Source: Candidatus Thorarchaeota archaeon (GTDB lineage: Archaea > Asgardarchaeota > Thorarchaeia > Thorarchaeales > Thorarchaeaceae). From it: DNA of 10,149 bases. Under the pieces are notes generated by a model. That model ran no database searches. It was not told where the DNA came from and saw nothing but the letters and a program-made list of their open reading frames with translations. Made by a program: the position numbers and the translations under genes. This document shows positions 6,264 to 10,149 of this stretch, piece after piece. The stretch spans positions 1-10,149 of the forward strand of contig JAEORN010000179.1 of the NCBI GenBank assembly GCA_016840825.1, read 5' to 3'. The first letter of the stretch is position 1, and each line of letters starts with the position of its first letter.

Positions 6264-7367
6264 ATGACTAATCTGATTCATCACTCTGAATTGCTAAAGT
6301 TCTCGCAGAATGTCTTGATTAAGTTGAATGTATCCACGGAGGATGCATTTTTTGTGGCAGACAATCTTGTGAAATCCAATCTTCGAGGGATTGATTCCCA
6401 TGGTGTTGGTAGACTCAAACGTTATGTTGACGGAATAAATTCAGGTTACATCAATCCAGATGCAAGACCAGTTATTGCGAAAGAAAGTCCTGTGATTGCA
6501 AATGTTGATGCGAATCATGGGTTAGGACAACCTTCAGGGGTCTTTGGGATGAATGAAGCAATCAATCGAGCAAAACAGACTGGAGTTGGAATCGTCACTG
6601 TCCATAATTCAAATCATTTTGGTTTTGCTGGTTACTATGCAATGATGGCACTTGACTATGATTTTATTGGAATATCAATGACCAATTCAGAGGCTTTGGT
6701 CGTTCCTACTTTCGGTAGGAATGCAATGATTGGAACCAATCCGATCGCATATGCAGCTCCAACAAGTCATGAAAGACCTTGGGTAATGGATCTTGCAACA
6801 AGTGTCGTTCCTAGTGGAAAATTGGAGGTTTACAATAGATTAGGAAAGAAAATCCCACTAGGTTGGGCTACAGATGAAATTGGTAAGAGTACAGACGATC
6901 CCACTCGAGTACTCACTAATCTCTATCGAGGTCACGGAGAAGGAGGAATTTTACCGCTTGGTGGTGAAGGCGAGATTCATGGGGGACACAAGGGGTATGG
7001 TCTGGCTACAATGGTCGAGATATTTTGTGGTGTCTTATCCGGTGCAAATATGCTTCGAGATGTGTCATTCAAAAAAGGTGGCAAAGCAAGTCACCCAAGA
7101 GTGGGACATTTCTTCATGGCACTTGATCCATCTTATTTTATCGAGATAGATACTTTCAAGGCAAGAATGGATGATGTGATTCAACGATTGAAGGCATCAG
7201 AGAAAGCTGAAGGGCAAAAAAGAATCTTTGTGCATGGAGAGAAGGAGTTCGAGGAAGAAGAACGACGCAGATCTAATGGTATACCACTCGATGATAGAAC
7301 TTCAGAAATTCTTAGAGAATATTCTGATGAGCTTTCTATAGAACTTAAGTTTCTTAGTTCAGAATAG
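6264..7367 (+). CDS. Ldh2-family NAD(P)-dependent malate/L-lactate (2-hydroxyacid) dehydrogenase
   Basis: This 367-residue protein belongs to the type 2 malate/L-lactate dehydrogenase family (Ldh2, PF02615), which interconverts 2-hydroxyacids and 2-oxoacids with NAD(P)H. The family also includes sulfolactate, ureidoglycolate and imine-reducing members. Family hallmarks are RGIDSHGVGR at 41-50, with the conserved Asp44 and His46; NSNHFG at 115-120, with the usual active-site His118; GTNPIA at 157-162; MDLATS at 175-180; and GHKGYGLA at 241-248. The C-terminal part has the typical VGHFFMALDP and an RRSNGIPLDD segment. Length is at the long end for the family, and no signal peptide or membrane segment is present. 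The gene has its own promoter and ribosome site, and its last 9 bp overlap the end of the convergent esterase gene. The family is secure. The exact substrate cannot be read from the sequence, so the label malate or lactate should be taken loosely. Confidence 0.9.
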   Translation: MTNLIHHSELLKFSQNVLIKLNVSTEDAFFVADNLVKSNLRGIDSHGVGRLKRYVDGINSGYINPDARPVIAKESPVIANVDANHGLGQPSGVFGMNEAINRAKQTGVGIVTVHNSNHFGFAGYYAMMALDYDFIGISMTNSEALVVPTFGRNAMIGTNPIAYAAPTSHERPWVMDLATSVVPSGKLEVYNRLGKKIPLGWATDEIGKSTDDPTRVLTNLYRGHGEGGILPLGGEGEIHGGHKGYGLATMVEIFCGVLSGANMLRDVSFKKGGKASHPRVGHFFMALDPSYFIEIDTFKARMDDVIQRLKASEKAEGQKRIFVHGEKEFEEEERRRSNGIPLDDRTSEILREYSDELSIELKFLSSE

Positions 7368-8849
7368 TGACAATGACTTCCAAAGCTTGATTCGCTTGTC
7401 TAGATGATTCGAAGCAAGTTTAGGTTTTATATCGAATATCATCACATTCCTTGAATCCGGTTTGTATTCCTGCCAATGTGGTAGTTTAGGTTGATTTGGA
7501 TTTCCTGTCTTTGCAAATTCTGTCCATGTATCCATCATTATTTCTGAGAGTTGTTTTTCATCATCCGATTGCAGAAGTTGCATTGCTTCAGAAATATCTG
7601 ACGTGTTGAGAGTACCAAATACAAAGAAGAGGTCTAAGACATGAACCGCCGCATCGATTTTCGGAGCTTTGTATGCGAACTCGTAGAAGTAGGTACCAGC
7701 ATTAGTTCTACTGTGACTATCTGCAACGATAACTGAAGGTAATCGAAATCCCATATCAGTTAGAAGCAGATCATACTCTTCATTTGGAATACCTGCCGTT
7801 GTCAGGTCTGTTCGATATAATTCTAATATCTTTGATAGATACTCTTTTTTCAAACCGAACGTTTCAATTCTCTTTGAAATCATTCGTTTGGCTAGAAAAC
7901 GAACAAGAAAATTCGCAGAACTCAAATATGCATGAAAAATTGGTAATTCATTAGAAGTATGCCCAATCATTAATGGGATATTTCGAGCATGGCCAGTTTG
8001 GATGGCTTCTAGAGGATTGTTTGGAATTGAAACGTCATCTAAAACAGGGCCATGGTGATTTTCAGACAGAATATCTTTTCCAATCTTGCTTTGTGCTTTG
8101 ATGATTTGATTCCAATCAATACCTCTCAGTGTTTCAACATCGCCATAGTCTACATTGAGTTTCGATAGAAACAGGTTTGTGATTTTGGTTGCTTTATCAG
8201 GTGATGATGGCTCAAGCGGAAAGGTTGCACTTTGAGTTATCGCCTTTTGGAACAGACCCTGCGCATCGGGCATAATCAGGAGATAGGATACCGAGATTGA
8301 ACCTGCACTTTGACCAAAGATGGTGATATTATCAGGATCTCCTCCAAAAGAGGCTATATTCTGCTTCACCCAATGCAATGCACAGATTTGATCTTTCAGT
8401 CCTAGATTTGGTGGAATTCCATCCATGTATAGAAACCCTAACGGACCTAAACGATATTGGATGGTAACTACGACAACATCTCCTCGTTCCACTAGATTTC
8501 CGCCATACAAACGAGGCCGCGAACCGGAACCAATCGCATATGCACCTCCGTGTATATAGAATAAAACTGGGCGATTCGTCTGCTTTGTATCTGGTGTGTA
8601 CACATTCAGGAAAAGGCAATCTTCACTCTCTTCCAACTCGATAGGGGGATCATCGTCCCAAACTTGTGGAGCCATAGGAGCATATTTGGTGGCATCATAG
8701 ATATCCTCCCATGCATCAGCAGACCGGGGTTCTGAAAATCTCAGAGGTCCTACAGGAGCTTTTGCATATCGTATACCCAAGAATTCTAAGTGATTTGATT
8801 TCTGAATTCCCTGAATTCGTCCTAGTGGAATTTCAACAATTGAGTTCAA
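7359..8849 (-). CDS. Type B carboxylesterase (alpha/beta hydrolase)
   Basis: This 496-residue protein belongs to the carboxylesterase/cholinesterase family (PF00135), which hydrolyses carboxylic esters. Motifs in order are GIRYAKAPVGPLRF (25-38), EDCLFLNVYTP (76-86), the oxyanion-hole HGG (100-102), QYRLGPLGFL (131-140), FGGDPDNITIFGQSAG (168-183) with nucleophile Ser181, and IGHTSNELPIF (295-305) with probable acid Glu301. A C-terminal AVHVLDLFFVFG (401-412) supplies probable His403; family members usually have HG-x-E here, while this one has HVLD. No signal peptide is visible, so it should be cytoplasmic, unlike many secreted relatives. The start is TTG at 8847-8849: an in-frame stop lies two codons upstream and AAGAGG lies 8 nt before it. 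It follows the CoA-ligase gene by 24 bp in the same direction, a probable operon. The natural substrate is unknown. Confidence 0.9.
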   Translation of the reverse strand: MNSIVEIPLGRIQGIQKSNHLEFLGIRYAKAPVGPLRFSEPRSADAWEDIYDATKYAPMAPQVWDDDPPIELEESEDCLFLNVYTPDTKQTNRPVLFYIHGGAYAIGSGSRPRLYGGNLVERGDVVVVTIQYRLGPLGFLYMDGIPPNLGLKDQICALHWVKQNIASFGGDPDNITIFGQSAGSISVSYLLIMPDAQGLFQKAITQSATFPLEPSSPDKATKITNLFLSKLNVDYGDVETLRGIDWNQIIKAQSKIGKDILSENHHGPVLDDVSIPNNPLEAIQTGHARNIPLMIGHTSNELPIFHAYLSSANFLVRFLAKRMISKRIETFGLKKEYLSKILELYRTDLTTAGIPNEEYDLLLTDMGFRLPSVIVADSHSRTNAGTYFYEFAYKAPKIDAAVHVLDLFFVFGTLNTSDISEAMQLLQSDDEKQLSEIMMDTWTEFAKTGNPNQPKLPHWQEYKPDSRNVMIFDIKPKLASNHLDKRIKLWKSLSLF

Positions 8850-8857
8850 AGTCTAAT

Positions 8858-8863
8858 CCTCTT
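8858..8863 (-). promoter_or_regulatory. Shine-Dalgarno site deciding the TTG start of the esterase
   Basis: AAGAGG (minus strand) is followed by an 8-nt spacer and TTG. An in-frame TAG at 8853-8855 excludes any longer start, and no ATG is available nearby, so the non-ATG start is well supported. Confidence 0.6.
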
Positions 8864-8873
8864 GAATTTTGAC

Positions 8874-10148
8874 CTATTTGTCCCACTTCCCCTCAGCTCG
8901 TAGTGTTTCTACGATTTTATTTGCCTCCTCTTTTAATATGACATAATCAGTTTTCGCAACTCGATTAAGAGGCATTTCTGAAATTATCTCAACATGAGAT
9001 GGTCTCTTGTAAGAAGCAATCTCCTTGGCCGCTTGGTGCACTTCTTCTGGAGTCACACTCGTCCCAGGTTGAGGAACTACAAATGCAAATATTGCCTCTG
9101 TAAACACCTCATGCTTTACACCAACACATGCCACTCCAACCACCTTTTCCTTCAATGCGTTTGATATGAAATTCTCGACCTCTGTTGGGAATACATTGTA
9201 TCCTTTGGGTTTAATCATCAACTTTGATCGACCCGCAAGATGTAGACCTTTCTCATCGTAAGAACCCAAATCGCCTGTATATAGCCATCCATCGGAGGAA
9301 ATTGTCTTTCTTGTTGCGTCTTCATTATTCACGTATCCCAAGAAGATTTGAGGACCGCTGAAACAAATCTCACCTACTTCATCTGGTGGTAGTTCTTTTC
9401 CTGCTTTGCCATTCGGTTCCATAGGTTCACGTATCGAGATGGGAGTGATTGGCATTGCATATCCCACCCCAGCAAGAATGTCATCAACAGAGCCATCTAA
9501 GGGTGTGTAACTACAGAATCCAGAAGTTTCAGTTAATCCTAGACCAGTTCCGAATTTTGGAGCCATTTCAGATAATTTCTCTAGGAACTCGCGGGTAACT
9601 GCTTGTCCTCCATAGAGTGCAAATTTCAGACTTGATAAATCATATTCTGTATAATTAGGAAGCCTCCATTCCATTGCAAACAATGCGGGAATCTGTCCGA
9701 AGAGAGTTATGTTGTACTTCTGAATTGCCTCCAATGTCAAATCTGGCTTGAATATATGTAGTACAACACACTTACCTCCGAAGAACCATGGTGTCATGAG
9801 TTGTTCAGCCTGACCGCCGACATGACTCGGAGGAAGGTTGACACACATTGTATCCTTCTCGGTCATATCAAATCCCATTCCAAGGGTGAGGTTTTGGGAA
9901 GTGATTCCTCTGTGAGAGAGAAGTGCTGGCTTTGGAAATCCTGTTGAGCCTGTGGTGTAAATCACTTGACAACCATCAGTTTCAACAACAGCCGCCTTCG
10001 AATCCGCATATTTTTTTGCAATCTCAGGTTCACTTCCAGATAGAACTCTTTTTGCCAACGACTCAGCCTCTTTCGCCAGAGTAAATGCAGACATAGCACC
10101 CTCATTGCACTCTTCAGGTGCTGAGAATTGAATGAAGTGTTCAACAAA
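8874..10148 (-). CDS. Acyl-CoA synthetase / AMP-dependent ligase (ANL family), N-terminus beyond window edge
   Basis: The frame is open through the right edge. The ATG at 10092-10094 is internal, since 18 further codons precede it without a stop. About 424 residues are visible, and roughly 100 or more N-terminal residues are missing compared with usual family members of about 510-550. Such enzymes activate a carboxylate with ATP to an acyl-adenylate and then form the CoA thioester in the cytoplasm. Counting from the internal Met, motifs are: A3 phosphate loop YTTGSTGFPKP (46-56), GLGLTETSG (184-192), WLYTGDLGSYDEKG (270-283), GRSKLMIKPKGYNVFPTEVE (288-307), and A10 PLNRVAKTDY (375-384) with the catalytic Lys381. 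In the A3 loop the usual PKG reads PKP. The C-terminal lid domain is complete. The product precedes the esterase by 24 bp on the same strand. The acid substrate is not identifiable from the sequence; fatty or aromatic acids are typical of relatives. Confidence 0.9.
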   Translation of the reverse strand, partial: FVEHFIQFSAPEECNEGAMSAFTLAKEAESLAKRVLSGSEPEIAKKYADSKAAVVETDGCQVIYTTGSTGFPKPALLSHRGITSQNLTLGMGFDMTEKDTMCVNLPPSHVGGQAEQLMTPWFFGGKCVVLHIFKPDLTLEAIQKYNITLFGQIPALFAMEWRLPNYTEYDLSSLKFALYGGQAVTREFLEKLSEMAPKFGTGLGLTETSGFCSYTPLDGSVDDILAGVGYAMPITPISIREPMEPNGKAGKELPPDEVGEICFSGPQIFLGYVNNEDATRKTISSDGWLYTGDLGSYDEKGLHLAGRSKLMIKPKGYNVFPTEVENFISNALKEKVVGVACVGVKHEVFTEAIFAFVVPQPGTSVTPEEVHQAAKEIASYKRPSHVEIISEMPLNRVAKTDYVILKEEANKIVETLRAEGKWDK

Positions 10149-10149
10149 T

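Noticed and set aside
6874..7149. Second open frame inside the Ldh2-family gene
   Set aside because: It overlaps the dehydrogenase in another frame, and the family match is continuous in the main frame, so there is no frameshift or nested gene.
8332..8619. Alternative minus-strand frame inside the carboxylesterase
   Set aside because: The esterase frame carries the catalytic serine motif and oxyanion hole across this region; the alternative translation is Arg/Ser-rich noise.

Overview
The window looks archaeal, most likely from an Asgard lineage of the Thorarchaeia type. This is inferred from gene style only. There is a surface protein with Ig-like repeats, a Thr/Pro stalk and a C-terminal membrane anchor ending in lysines. 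There are TATA-box promoters with very short leaders, a probable leaderless gene, and moderate-to-low GC. No rRNA, tRNA, CRISPR array, transposase or integrase was seen.

Layout. (1) Positions 3-1499 (+) hold the 3' part of a large surface glycoprotein gene that runs off the left edge, followed by a good hairpin/oligo-T terminator. (2) Positions 1550-1825 lie between the converging surface-protein and eutA genes. They hold a possible promoter, a doubtful 51-codon ORF with a signal-peptide-like start, and a small hairpin just past the eutA stop. (3) Positions 1826-5696 (-) hold two tandem EutA-family genes, 10 bp apart and clearly paralogous. EutA is the ATP-dependent, actin-fold reactivating factor of adenosylcobalamin-dependent ethanolamine ammonia-lyase. 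Both copies carry a long N-terminal extension, and only the promoter-proximal copy also has a zinc-ribbon-like module. No ethanolamine ammonia-lyase subunit (EutB/EutC) is in the window. (4) Positions 5697-5775 form a divergent promoter region with a TATA box for each direction and a perfect 16-bp palindrome directly before the start of a small winged-helix-like gene (5776-6144, +). (5) Positions 6264-7367 (+) encode an Ldh2-family NAD(P)-dependent 2-hydroxyacid dehydrogenase. (6) Positions 7359-10149 (-) hold a carboxylesterase gene with a TTG start, preceded by an acyl-CoA synthetase (ANL family) gene that runs off the right edge.

How the genes may work together. The two EutA homologues are probably co-transcribed and may form a hetero-oligomeric chaperone/reactivase for a B12 enzyme encoded elsewhere. 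The small divergent DNA-binding-like protein, with a palindrome between its TATA box and its start, is a candidate autoregulator that may also influence the eutA operon. The ligase and esterase form a probable two-gene operon that could hydrolyse an ester and activate the released acid as a CoA thioester. The Ldh2 gene meets the esterase gene tail to tail with a 9-bp overlap, and there is no direct evidence that it belongs to the same pathway.
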